A DNA stretch of 64,000 bases from Panorpa germanica (Eukaryota; Arthropoda; Insecta; Mecoptera; Panorpidae): the NCBI GenBank assembly GCA_963678705.1, contig OY783205.1:25163034-25227033 (forward strand), in the 5' to 3' direction. This document shows, in pieces, positions 37,908 to 49,723 of the stretch (its first letter is position 1; every line of letters begins with the position of its first letter). The translations under genes were made by a program, and so were the position numbers. Under the pieces are notes generated by a model. It did not search any database. It was given only the letters and a program-made list of their open reading frames with translations, and was not told where the DNA came from.

Positions 37908-38512
37908 ATGGGCTTGTGTCCTCATTTTTTAGTGGTCGATTTTTCAATTGTTGATTGAAATTGATGTTGATAAATGTGTATTGGCGTTTTTATTTTATTA
38001 AATATCTAAATGTTGCCGGAGATATAGCAATTAAAAATTTGAATTGTAGTTTTAGCGCTAGAAATCGTCGGCCATTTGTATGACGTGAATACATTTTAAC
38101 GTCAGTTATTTGTTGAGTAGGTCAGTACTGTGGTAATGTTTTGTAGCTGTTGGTAGTCGAAATAATCAAGTCAAATCAAAGAATAATAAGTTTTTATTTT
38201 ATTTAACCCTGTTACGGCAGACATAATATTGGAATTTTATTGTTCCTTGAAATAGCTGTAAATAATATTTGATATTTTGATAAATAAATACATATAGTAG
38301 AGATTTATGAGCTGTAAGGTTGTGATATCACATGCATTTGGAATGTGTACAACGTTGAATCCCTTTAATAATTAAAGAGAAAAAATGACTTCTTTAATTG
38401 TTAATATCTTCTAAAATATAAGGAGTTATTAAAAAATAGTTGGACATTTGATCTAGTAACCAACTCTATCAAAATATAGTACACTTTTATAGAAATTAGG
38501 ACACAAGCCCAT
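37908..38512 (+). mobile_element. MITE-1 copy I, full length
   Basis: Both termini perfect: ATGGGCTTGTGTCCTC and GGACACAAGCCCAT. Central hairpin lost. Confidence 0.85.
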
Positions 38513-40282
38513 TAAATAAATTTATGTGAACATTTAATATATTTAATAATTATTATTTTTGTACACAAATTGTCTATAATAAATATTTAAAAAGCATGTA
38601 CAATGACAAATTCATGTCTCTAGAAAAAATTGGCGTCGAAAAATAGGGTAGAAGACCAAGCAAGTCTAGTGCCATTTCAAAAATGACCTGCGCTAGTTTG
38701 CAGTATACAGTTGTGAAATATCTATAAATTTAATTACCTATGTATTACATAATTGTAAAATACATATAAAATTTAAAAAATTAAATGTCTAAATGAATTT
38801 TAAAAAAAACGGAATCGTACAAAAAATTTGGAAATTTTAATTGAAAAACCATATTCGAAATATGTTAAAAGCACGAACTTTTAGCACGAACATGACGTTA
38901 GATAACGACTTGTTGCATGTTTAAATCTAGTTCAGCAAACTGGGAAACCCATGGCTGAGTTAAAAATACTATCTAGTCAAATAATCCCCTGTAGTCATAT
39001 GTAATATACTCAGACGTAATACAGAAGAGAATGTGATTCTATTTTCTCAGTTTGCTTTACTGGTAGTTGGCCTTCAGTTGTACCAACGATAAAACTACTC
39101 AGTCTATAAAGCAACTAGTAAAAAATATGAGTACGAATCATATACGTAAAACGGGAAATATATCTTGCTTTGCGTGCATTCACTGATGCTTGCGCGGACC
39201 ACTGCGTCAATATGGGGAAACCGTGAATTCTTTTAAAAGGAGATTCACTGATTCAAGCCAAGGTATCCCCCTGAAACAATAAGTTAATTATTTTATTATA
39301 ATAATCTATTGGTTTAATTGGAAAAAATATTTATCTTTTCCTGTGTGTCTATTCTGCAAAGAAGAATGTTGTAAAAACCTTTCGAAATTTTTTATTTATA
39401 TTTTCATTACAATAATTCATGTTATTAGGGGCAATCAATAATGTCATACGCGAAGGAGGTGGAGGGCGGATGAGATGCATCAAAAAAATTCTTCCTTTTG
39501 CCCACTTCTTCCAAATCACCCAAAATTCAGCGGGTTGATCTGCCCATGACTACTCAAGAAAAAAATATTTTATCTCTTTGTTTTGCAATTACAAAAAAAA
39601 AAATTAAAATCTTTCGAAAATTGAAACACCTTAAGATGTTTCAAACTACCATGACCACAATTTTTCAAATATTTCTGATTTCTTTTTTGTATCGACAACC
39701 TAAGTAGCACTGCTATCCACTACAACCATTAAACATTCCAGAATGCCTGTAGCTTTTACACAAAAATCATTCAAAATTATTTTTTCCCTTAAATTTTTAA
39801 AGATTTTTACTTTTAGTCCACTTACACTCATTGTGTTGTAAAAAAAAAGTATGAACACTACCATGGCAAGTTGTTATAAAAATTGGCGCAACTATTCAGG
39901 ATTCTAAAAGGGTATAATACTCCAGGAAAACTAGCAATAAAAAGAAATAAAGGATTCTATTTCTAAACAAGAACCAAATTTCATAAATTAGAATACCCAA
40001 AATAGGTTTATTATTTTTTGCCATCGCGATTAATAGAGGTACGACATCGCCTTAAAAAAGATTGTTTTATTCGGACGTTAATATCCACGTTAAAAATAAC
40101 AACATTTTTATTATTATGAAAACTTAATTAACAATTACAATTAATATAATTAATAAGCTTTCGACACATGCAAGGTCATCTTCAGGTAAACAAAACTATA
40201 AAGTACACTCTATTTTTGGCACACTATTCCGTTATTAATATTGGTCTCAACGTTATAAAATTTAAGTCAAAAAATATAAAAA

Positions 40283-40321
<39 letters not shown>

Positions 40322-40587
40322 ATGTGTGTGTGTATATGTGTTTTTATGACCTATGACCTCTGCCTACAGACTTTAAAGAATTTATTGCGTATTCAAGTCA
40401 ATTGTTTTAATAAAATGGCCACGGTATAAATAGCTACTTAATACATATTTATAACGGTCGTATGATTTTTGTGTCAGAGGCCCATTATACACTGTGGACG
40501 TTGCTCAAAAATTGACGTCGCATTTTTTAAATAAATTGAAATGTTAATTAAGGGTTACTTAAGGTTTGAAGATACTTATCCCTTAAT

Positions 40588-40760
40588 AGCGCGACATGTT
40601 ACGTCATAAATATGGCCGACATTTCTAGCGCTAAAACTACAATTCAAATTTTTAATTGCTATATCTCCGTCAATATTTAGATATTAAATAAAATAAAAAC
40701 GCCAATATACATTTATTAACATCTATTTGTACCATTAAAAAATGAGTTCATAAACCCATT
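40588..40760 (-). mobile_element. MITE-1 fragment J
   Basis: Inverted left-end fragment from the GACGTAACATG segment through TAGCGCTA to a decayed terminus (AAACCCATT). Shares the CATGTCGC(G/A)CTATTAAGG edge with the relative at 35.5 kb. Confidence 0.65.
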
Positions 40761-41416
40761 AAATTAAAAATAGATGCCTCCGCCTCTGCCTATGGTCTCT
40801 CATCTATGATCCACGGTCTGACATAACTTTATGACCCAACAGTTTGCCTACTTGCCGATGACGTTAACAACACTGCTTCATATTTTTGCATAAAATAACT
40901 TTCTGTAACCCCGATACTGTTATGTAAATGAAATACTATGTTCTAAATAGATGGTTCTCAAACTATGCGACGATATGTCTTTGAATGTTACAAAAGTTCA
41001 TAATATTTATAATAATTTATATAATATAAATTATTGCTAAATTAGTTAAGTAGCACGTACCCGTCACAAAACACAGGCCCCCAAAAAGTCAATTATATTA
41101 AGTTATGACTAGATACAAATGCTTTTGTGCAAGAGCTAAAAAAAATTATAACTTGATAAGCTGAATGTAAAAAAAGAAAACTCAAAATTTCGGTTTGCCA
41201 TTGATTCTTCGCTCACTTGCAGGACAAGTCATATACTGTTTTGACTGGCGTAAAAAGGATTTTTCTACCCTCACAACACACTTGATCCACATGTTATGCT
41301 GCACGAATCGTCCAACAAAGGAAGGTTTTATACTTGAAAGTTTCTTTATTTACTTGAAAAATTTTGTTAAATATTGTCAGTGTCAATCTTCTAATATTTG
41401 ACTCACTCGTCGGGGG

Positions 41417-41480
41417 CAGAGGCGGCCTTAGGGGGTGGCAAGCAGGGCAACCGCTCGGGGATTCGCTTTTGTAGGAGCCT
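41417..41480 (+). repeat. GC-rich block resembling a hAT-type terminus
   Basis: CAGAGGCGGCCTTAGGGGGT stands out from its AT-rich surroundings and starts like many hAT terminal repeats. No convincing partner end was found nearby. Confidence 0.3.
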
Positions 41481-41779
41481 CACATGCTCATGCAACAACC
41501 CAAGTAGAAAAATGTATGACTATATATGGAATTGAAAAAATTTGGCTTGACGGATCAAATGTTCTTCCAAAATTCTGGTTTATCAAATTAATGTCAAACC
41601 AAATTTAACTTCGTTGGTTAAACAATAACACCAAATACACTAAATTCACTAGTTCTTTATTACCAAAATTATAAAGAAATTACAATTAGTGATACAACTT
41701 ATTTACAGGTTACTTATTATATTACTGAATAGCAGAATGATTACTTGAATGTTGTCATGCCGAAATACATACTTTGAAT

Positions 41780-42064
41780 AATATTCTTCTGCCAACCTTA
41801 ATGTTTAACTCATACTTTATACCTTAAGTTTATATTCTTCTGCCAACCTTAATGTTTAACTCATACTTTATACCTTAAGTTTATACCTTAACGGTACCTC
41901 TTGGTTCACAGGGAACAAAACCGTTATTCTTACAAATCCTAAAGGTCATAAACATTAAATTGGCAAAGTGAAACTAAACTCTACTCTAAAGTAAGCTGAC
42001 AAGGTCATATACATTAAATTGGCAAAGTGAAACTAAACTTACTCTAAAGTAAGCTGACAAGGTC
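41780..42064 (+). repeat. Two adjacent tandem duplications
   Basis: A 51-bp unit (TTCTTCTGCCAACCTTAATG...) is repeated at 41784 and 41835; a 60-bp unit (ATTAAATTGGCAAAGTGAAA...) is repeated at about 41956 and 42013. Confidence 0.75.
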
Positions 42065-42282
42065 ATAAATACATAAATTTAAATCCAGAAAGATTCTTAA
42101 TATCTGGAATTTATTAGTACCTTGCCGCCATGATATTAAATTTACTTTGAATAGCAAATAAAGTCTAGACACTTAATTGTCAAAATCAGAACACTTTGCA
42201 AATGCCTATATTTTACTTAGCTCTTTAGAAATCCCACTAGAATCTCTGGAGCCGGCTTAATCCTAAAATATATTTGAACTAG

Positions 42283-42706
42283 AGTTTACCCCCGTCGCGA
42301 GCGACGTCTTTTTAATGTGTCTAGTTTGAATTTAATAAAATAATTGGTAATTTCATTTCAAATTTTAATTCCATTTTTAAATTGAAATATTTAACTCATT
42401 CTATATAAATTTTACATATAAAAAGAAATAATTTTTCATATAAATTAACTAAATATTTTTAATTTATGCGTTAGTTGACAAAATTTTATCAAAATTTGGG
42501 ATTTTTTTTTAATTCGTAAATAATTTACTAAGGTTAGCCTATATACAAAATTTCAACTTTCTAGCATAATTTTTACTCTCAGCAAAAACTGCCTCCGTGC
42601 CTCCAAATATTTTTTTCAGTTTTGCCAAAATTACGGGTTTCCAGGAAATTCAATATATAAACATATAAGAATATAAACATACAGTTGGAACATTATAATA
42701 TAGGAT
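42283..42706 (-). mobile_element. Helitron-like element, copy 1
   Basis: On the minus strand it begins TCCTATATTATAATGTTCCA and ends with hairpin GTCGCTCGCGAC, then GGGGGTAAACTCTAG, followed by T. TC start, 3' hairpin and CTAG end inserted between A and T are Helitron hallmarks. Too short to encode Rep/helicase. Confidence 0.7.
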
Positions 42707-43160
42707 ATAGGATTGATTAAAATAGATATGTTGTAAATTCAAAAGTTTGAGGACCTGTTTCTTTACAATGTCTTCCGTTATTAATTATTATTAGTTGCTC
42801 ATTAAGTTTGACAGCTACTCATAACAGTATTTATGAAATAAATCAAATCGTAAAAGTTGCGTATCTACGTCACTTGTCGATCTGCGTCAGCACAATTAGT
42901 AAATAATAACTGATAAAATAGCTCTAGTATGTAGTTTGTTTTATTGGTCGCGTCTACATTAAACTCTGCGGTTTTAGATGCAAATTTCACACAATTACGT
43001 GTGGAACAAAATATGCGTAGCAGCTTTAATTAAAAAAATGGATGAATATGTGCACTGCACGCTTCTTGCGCACCCGTTATCACTAAGCATATATACCGGC
43101 TAAGGCATATACAATTTATATTTAGCGTACAACTGTATTTCCAGTATTTATAGTTAATAA

Positions 43161-43352
43161 AAGGTCTTTCAATAAGAGGTGTCATTTTAAATCAACAGAA
43201 AAACGGAATATTTTCGTGAAAAGTGTTGATATTTTTATATTAATCCAAAGTACAAACTCTGAGGTTACTAATGAAACACAATATCTGCCAAATGTCACTG
43301 CAATGACGGTTGTATGTGAATTTTAAAATGACAGCTCTTGTTGAACGATCGT
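43161..43352 (+). mobile_element. Short inverted-repeat element R5, copy 1
   Basis: GGTCTTTCAATAAGAGGTGT at the left, ACAGCTCTTGTTGAACGATC at the right: about 28-bp terminal inverted repeats around a 135-bp core that includes CACAATATCTGCCAAATGTC. Confidence 0.6.
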
Positions 43353-44483
43353 ATACGATTTAGAAAATGTGCATTTACAATTATGAAGATGTACTTTGGC
43401 ACAGGATCTGAACGAGGAGATATTAAACTTGATATTAGCACAGACAAGTGGACCCAAAGATGTAGCAATAAAATAAAAAATCATTTTTGATAGGTTTGCA
43501 GGCAATTGTGATATAATACTATTGATTTTTTGGCTGAGAGGGTGGTTAGAGAAGGGTTGAAAATTAAAACACCGATTTAACATTTGTGGAGACGCAGATT
43601 TGGGATAATGTATATCCAGATATTAAATACAAAACGTTATATAAAATAAATAACAAATGTTTTTTTTTAGACTGTATTCAATGCAAGAAGCAGGACGAAG
43701 GACACACTTCTATAGACCCAAATTCAAAGAAAATCTAAAAAGAGTTTCATTGGTTCGCCATTTCTCACATTACACGTAAGATAATTTGATAAGTCGTAAA
43801 TTTTCTTATCAAAACTGACTGAAGGTTGATTATATGTTATACTTTGAAGTTTAAATTTTGTTCAAATATTATACAAGTCATGTTTTAAAATGAAATCTAC
43901 GTATACGCTGGTACAATGTTTCAGTCCCAAACAGTTTTTAAAGTACAAGGTCACCTAGAGGGCATTTGTTCAACAACAGAATGATCATGGTGTATTTTTT
44001 GTTATTAAATTTTATGTTTTTTACCGTTGATTTTTTTTTAGCGTATAAGTTAGTCTATTATTCAAATTCTAAGAAATACGCGCTGACGGGGGAAGGGTGA
44101 AGAAAGGCATATGGGTGAAAGTTTGTATTGTTTGAGTATTTCTTCATAGTTGATGGTCATTTTGTCTTATAAAATATTTGATTTGTTTTCGTTCTGAGTC
44201 ATTTTAAGGGGGGGAAGGTTTCAACTTTCTTTTTTAAAATTTATTTATATAAATGTACAACATATTAAGTTTATTCTGTGAAAATTTGAAATCGATTGGA
44301 GTAAAACTGTCGGAGATATAGAGTTTTAAGTCTTCACCTATCTGGTTTGATTTCGTGTTACTTAGAAACTTTTAAATGCGATTTCTCACACATAGCTTTT
44401 TCAGAGTCGGTGCCCTCTCTAGCTCAAAATCTACTGAAACGATTCTTTTGAAATTTTGCACCCTCTTTCTTTACATAAATGCC

Positions 44484-44640
44484 GAGTTAACGCTGTCGAG
44501 TTTTTTTAAATTTTTTAATTCTAACGTATTTTAAAATAACAAAGTTTCTGATTTTTGTCATGAAAATTCGGTATTTTGACTTTTAAGTGCTGTAAAAAAT
44601 TGAAAAATCAATAAAAAAAAAAAAACTCGACAGCGTTACC
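44484..44640. repeat. Inverted repeat with perfect 19-bp arms
   Basis: AACGCTGTCGAGTTTTTTT near 44490 and its complement AAAAAAACTCGACAGCGTT near 44620. The surrounding 44.1-44.8 kb may be one unclassified element. Confidence 0.55.
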
Positions 44641-46390
44641 TGCAGAAACTTATTAACTAATAAAATCATTTTGGATTTTCCATATCAGAAAATCTAGTAA
44701 TGAGTTATGAGTGGCACCGCAATGTTACTTTTTTTTGTGACATCTGCGGAGATTCGCTGTCAATGCCTTATTTCTTGATATTTATTTAGAAAAATTTCAC
44801 AAAGTACTCTTCAAATGTCATTTTATCATGTAGTAATTATAGAAATAATTATATATTAACTCTGTCGTCAAAAAACACTATCGAAAATATGCTTTTTTCT
44901 ATCGTTTGACCTTTATAAAATTTATTTTATCGTTTAATTTTTAGCCATATTTTGTTTTAAATAAAAGCATTAGCCTCTTAAATTACCAGATTTTAAAGCA
45001 GCCATTTTTAATACTTAAATTTCTGTAAAACAAAATTATTATTTATTTCAATGACAACGCGAAACCAATTTTAAATAAGCGTTGTTCTAGTAGCTATATG
45101 GAATGTGTGTATTTCATGTATCCAAGGCCAGTCTACGACGAACTCTACGTGCTTATTTTATTCTGTCTCGTGATTGGTCGTTTAAGTTCGTGCCCCTACG
45201 AGCCCCTCTGTCATTTTAAACGTGTGACGTCAACCATTGCAATTTTATCATGTGATGTGCGATAAGGACAACGCTATATATTAAAAAGAGATAGCCATAT
45301 TCATTTATTAAAAGTTATTTTTTACTAATTATATGCTTATACAATTAGAAATATTTTATTGTTAAATAAAGTTTGAATGTACTATTAATGGGTTGACCTG
45401 AATATTAGGTTTTATACAGAGCCGGCTTTAGATCAGATGGATAAATTGCAACTATTACAATTTCTTGTTTAAACTGTTGTTTTAGAGAAGGCCGTTCAGG
45501 TAAGCGTCCACTGGTCCGCATCACATTATATCAAAAGACTATTCTATCGGAAGTCAAAAGACGAAATCAGCAAGTTCCGGATCAGACCTTTTCAGACGTC
45601 AGAGCCAATGCTTTGAAACTTACAATACTGAACATACAATGTGTCCAATGAGTTCCATCTAAATAAGTGTACGCTTACCTTTACTATAGCGTAAATAATC
45701 GTCATATTACTATGATTTTACGCCTACAATATGCAACTACTTTAACTTAGCAAAGATTCACACTATGTTGTTTATATGTAGCTCGAATATTATATCATAT
45801 ATTAGTCAGATAATAAAATAGTCGTTTTGTCTCGGTTATTCAACAAATTATCAAATACATCACTAAACAAACGCCTCCCAAAGATAACACAGATTTTCTG
45901 AACCTGTTTTCATATGTCATTTTAAAATTATAGAAGTTTTTGTTTATTTATACTGTGTTTTGTTTTTAGGCGGAGCAGACTAATCTTCAATAACAACTAA
46001 ATGAGAAATTGATAAGCAATTAATTTGCAATGAAAGAGGAGCAAGAGGAAGAGGGTGTTGGTACTAACGCATAGAGATAAACACACCGATAACAGGACCA
46101 AATGAATAACATCCCACAAGCGCAACCTACAGTTGAAAACGTTATGACTGGATACAAATATTTATCATCACACTATTTACACTGGATAGAATGGAACATT
46201 TGGAAATTCAAACTCCAAATTAACCGTTTATTGAGAGGCAAATTAAAATTAAATTATTAATTAAAATAATTAAAAAAATTAAATTTTTCTAGAGACCCAA
46301 TAAAGGTATATATCTAACATAACATAATCTGGGATAATATCCCAGTCATATAAAAATTGTAATTTAAGTAAAATATTATATTTATTAAAT

Positions 46391-47099
46391 ATTTTATTAA
46401 ATATCTAAATATTGACAGAGATATAGCAATTAAAAGTTTGAATTGTAGTTTTAGCGCTAGAACTGGTCGGCTATATTTGTATGACGTGAAATGCATTTTA
46501 ACGTCAGTTATTTGTTGAGTAGGTCAGTGCTGTGGTAATGTTTTGTAGCTGTTGGTAGTCAAATAATCAAGTCAAGTCAAAGAATAATAAGTTTTTATTT
46601 TATTTAACCTTGTTACGGCAGACGTAATATTGAAATTTTATAGGTCCTTGAAATAGCTGTAAATAATATTTGATATTTTGATATATAAATACATATAGCA
46701 GAGATTTATGAGCTCTAAGGTTGGCAGCAGTTATGATGTCACATGTATTTGGAATGTGTACAACGTTGAATCCCTTTAATAATTAAAGAAAGAAAATGAC
46801 TTTTTTAATTGTTAATATCTTTTAACATATAAGGAGTTATTAAAAAATAATTGAACATTTGAGGTTCTAGTAACCAACTTTATCAATATATAGTACACTT
46901 ATTAATTAGTAAATTATTGAAATATTTAGAAATTTTTAAAATTGAATTATAAATTATAAAAGATGTATAAAAAATGTTTGATGGTGGTTATGACGAAAGA
47001 AAGTCAAGACAAATAAGTAAATAAATATAAAAAAATATATATATATATATATATATAGTACACTTTTATAGAAATTAAGATATAGGACACAAGCCCATT
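46391..47099 (+). mobile_element. MITE-1 copy K, 5'-truncated, interrupted
   Basis: Starts at ATTTTATTAAATATC and runs to an intact right end (GGACACAAGCCCATT). Interrupted at 46901-47050 by a SINE-like insertion with a duplicated target. Confidence 0.85.
46901..47050 (+). mobile_element. SINE-like insertion with (AT)n tail
   Basis: About 150 bp inserted in MITE-1 copy K, flanked by direct repeats of TATATAGTACACTT, with a 3' tail AATATAAAAA(AT)n. The body contains TTTGATGGTGGTTATGACGA and AAAGAAAGTCAAGACAAATA. A second, inverted copy occurs at 51291-51432. Target duplication plus a simple-repeat tail points to target-primed reverse transcription; no Pol III boxes were recognised. Confidence 0.7.
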
Positions 47100-47544
47100 C
47101 ACTTACAGTTTAAAGTCGCACACTCATTCATATCATAGCAAACCCCTCCCTCTCTCATACAAATAACGAGAAAGCTCATGCAGAGACATATTGCCAACAT
47201 GAAAATATAACTAAAATAAAATATATATTTTGTAAATTAAATAAATAATCATAATTAACACAAGGTTCAATAGCCCTGCTTAATTAATAACAAAAGCCTC
47301 GCATCTCGTAATTTGTTATTCGTTTTTATTTATCAAAATCAATATTTTAATCGTTATAATTTAAAATTGTTGCAACTTCACAACGAACGACATTTTATGG
47401 AGTGTGGAGACTTTACGAACTAGTTTTGAAAAACTAGCCAATATAAATTGATTTTGGACGAATCGAACCAGCACTTTATGATTACACCGCTCCAGATAAC
47501 AAACCGACAGTCACGCTGTTTAAAAACAAGACAAGAAAATATTC

Positions 47545-47684
47545 AGTTTTATTTATAAATAACAAAAGACCGGCAGCCATTTGTGACCCAGTGTTTGCAG
47601 TTGTGATAAAAGTGATTAAAAAAAGTGATTTGTAATATAAACGATTGGACTACAAGATAAAGAATTACCAAAAACATTTTACCG
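47545..47684 (+). other. BicC: Predicted BicC 5'UTR exon
   Basis: The first coding exon begins with an acceptor, so an upstream exon must exist. A region without repeats just before the MITE-rich stretch contains an Inr-like TTCAGTTT near 47541 and ends at ACCG|GTATGT (47684/47685). It has several stops and no long ORF. The start is a guess; only the donor is well supported by sequence. Confidence 0.35.
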
Positions 47685-48500
47685 GTATGTAATTAATAAC
47701 GCATTATTTACAATATATTAATTATGTATAGAAAATTATTTTACTATAAAATATGTTATTTTTGTGAAGTGTCATATAAATTTTCTATTCAAATTTTGAT
47801 ATTCTTATCCTGCAAAGAATGATTTATTAGAATTGTGATGTTTAAATCTTCAATAGTGGAACAGTGCCTCAGACAAATTTGTAGTGCCCCGAAATTAAAA
47901 TTTTGATATTGTTATTTCTGTAAAGGATTTGCTCAAGAATAGTTTGCACCCTCCCATATCGGCGGGCTCTAACTAATGTTATTTTTTTTGCCCCAAATTA
48001 TGATGGTAAAGTTTCAAATTCTTTCCAATAGTGCCCAAGCAAATTAGAAATATCTTAACGCCCGTTTAATTCAAAATTTGTATATTCATATTTCAGTTCA
48101 TGTTACAACAGGGGGGTCGTAAATTCTTCTATTTAAACATTCTCATAGAGTTTCTTAGATATTTAAAATACTACTATACAATAGAAACTATATTTTAATA
48201 TCTCATGAATAGACCATTGTTATTTTTATAATTATAATGACTGCACATTTTTGATTTATACAATTTGTAATTTTCTTTTAATTTACAAAAAAAAAAAACA
48301 CAGTTATTTGAATTTAATTTATTCTTTTATCTTTAAAATAATTTTTTAATAATGTAATCCATTTTTTGAAATAATTTGCAGAACGTTTGCTTTTAGAAAT
48401 ATTTAGCAATTACATATATTAATTAAGAATATTAGGAATTATCTATATAGTGGACTTGATTTTAAGTAATTCGTTATTTTTGTTATAGTCCAAAATTCTA

Positions 48501-48847
48501 GGGCCACCAGAAATCCCTTATTTTCAGATGAACAAAATGTCTAAAGATTGAGTAGTGTTCTCACTCTCGCACCTACTCGGTCCTACTTTTACTCGCTCTC
48601 ATACTCATGAAGTGAGTGAAGTGAGACAGATACCTTTATAACCTGCTACCTGTTTCACTCACTTCATGCGAGTAAGGGGTAATACAGTGTCGCTCCAAGT
48701 CGCAACGACATTAAAGACCGTCTTGTCGAGCTAGCAGTTAGGCATACGATCATTGTACTTGTACATTCTAACACTACTCAATCTTTAGAACTTTTGTTCA
48801 TCTGAAAATTTTGTTCATCTGAAAATAAGTGATATCTGGTGGCACTG
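48501..48847. mobile_element. Long inverted-repeat (foldback) element
   Basis: Arms of about 60 bp: GGGCCACCAGAAATCCCTTA then TTTTCAGATGAACAAAATGT, and at the right the inverse ending TATCTGGTGGCACTG. A second, inner inverted repeat of TCACTCACTTCATG lies at the centre. The right arm has an extra tandem copy of TTGTTCATCTGAAAA. It lies between the predicted BicC leader exon and MITE-1 copy M. Confidence 0.7.
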
Positions 48848-48886
48848 GGATCTTGAACTATTAAGTTTCATCGCAAATTCAATAAG

Positions 48887-49444
48887 TGTGTGTCCTCGTT
48901 TTTTAGTGGTCGATTTTTCAATTGTTAATTGAACTTGATGTTAATAACTGTGTATTGGTGTGTGCTGTGCTGTGGATGTTAATAAAGTGCTGTGCCTATT
49001 TTTGTTAAATATCTAAATATTGACGAAGATATAGCAATTAAAAATTTGAATTGTAGTTTTAGCGCTAGAAATGTTCGGCCATATTTGTATGACGCGAAAT
49101 GCATTTTAACGTCAGTTATTTGTTGAGTAGGTCAGTGCTGTGATAATGTTTTGTAGCTGTTTGTAGTTGAAATATTCAAATCAAGTCTAAGAATAATAAG
49201 TTTTTATTTTATTTAACCCTGTTAAGGCAGACATAATATTGAAATTTGATTGTTCCTTGAAATAGCTGTAAATAATATTTGATATATATATACATATAGC
49301 AGAGATTTATGAGCTGTAAGGTTGTGATGTCACATGCATTTGGAATGTGTACAACGTTGAATCCCTTTAATAATTAAAGGGACAAAATGTTTTTTTTAAT
49401 AGTTAATATCTTTTAACATATAAGGAGTTATTAAAAAATAATTT
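48887..49444 (+). mobile_element. MITE-1 copy M, right end missing
   Basis: Left end TGTGTCCTCGTTTTTTAGTG; a small duplication of GTGCTGTG near 48962-48995; stops at TTAAAAAATAATTT without the final 90 bp. Ends 280 bp upstream of the first BicC coding exon. Confidence 0.8.
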
Positions 49445-49723
49445 AAAGCGCATTTTATTCAATCACAATGTCAGTAATTTTATTTTCTTAAGTAATACAA
49501 AGTAATATTTAATCATAAGGTAAATTTATTTTTTTTAAAAGCAGCGCAGCAGATTTTTGTATATGTTAGATCTTAATCTTAAACACACCTAATTATGTTT
49601 ATCGAGTAAATATTTGCATTTGTCAATTTTCACACAGGATAACACGCAGTTATTACCTCTTTTTAAATAGCACCAATATTTCTAAAATTTCCAAAAATGT
49701 GACTAATTTTTTAAATTTTTCAG

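Larger units (their letters stand above)
38520..46390. other. Intergenic region without recognised genes
   Basis: Apart from the repeats listed (MITE-1 J, the hAT-like block, tandem duplications, Helitron copy 1, R5 and the 44.5 kb inverted repeat), no coding signal was found. The 43323-43583 minus-strand frame has no start context or homology. Confidence 0.5.

Noticed and set aside
43323..43583. An 86-codon minus-strand frame
   Set aside because: Starts inside the R5 element, no known domain, no upstream or downstream exon; could be a relic but there is no positive evidence.
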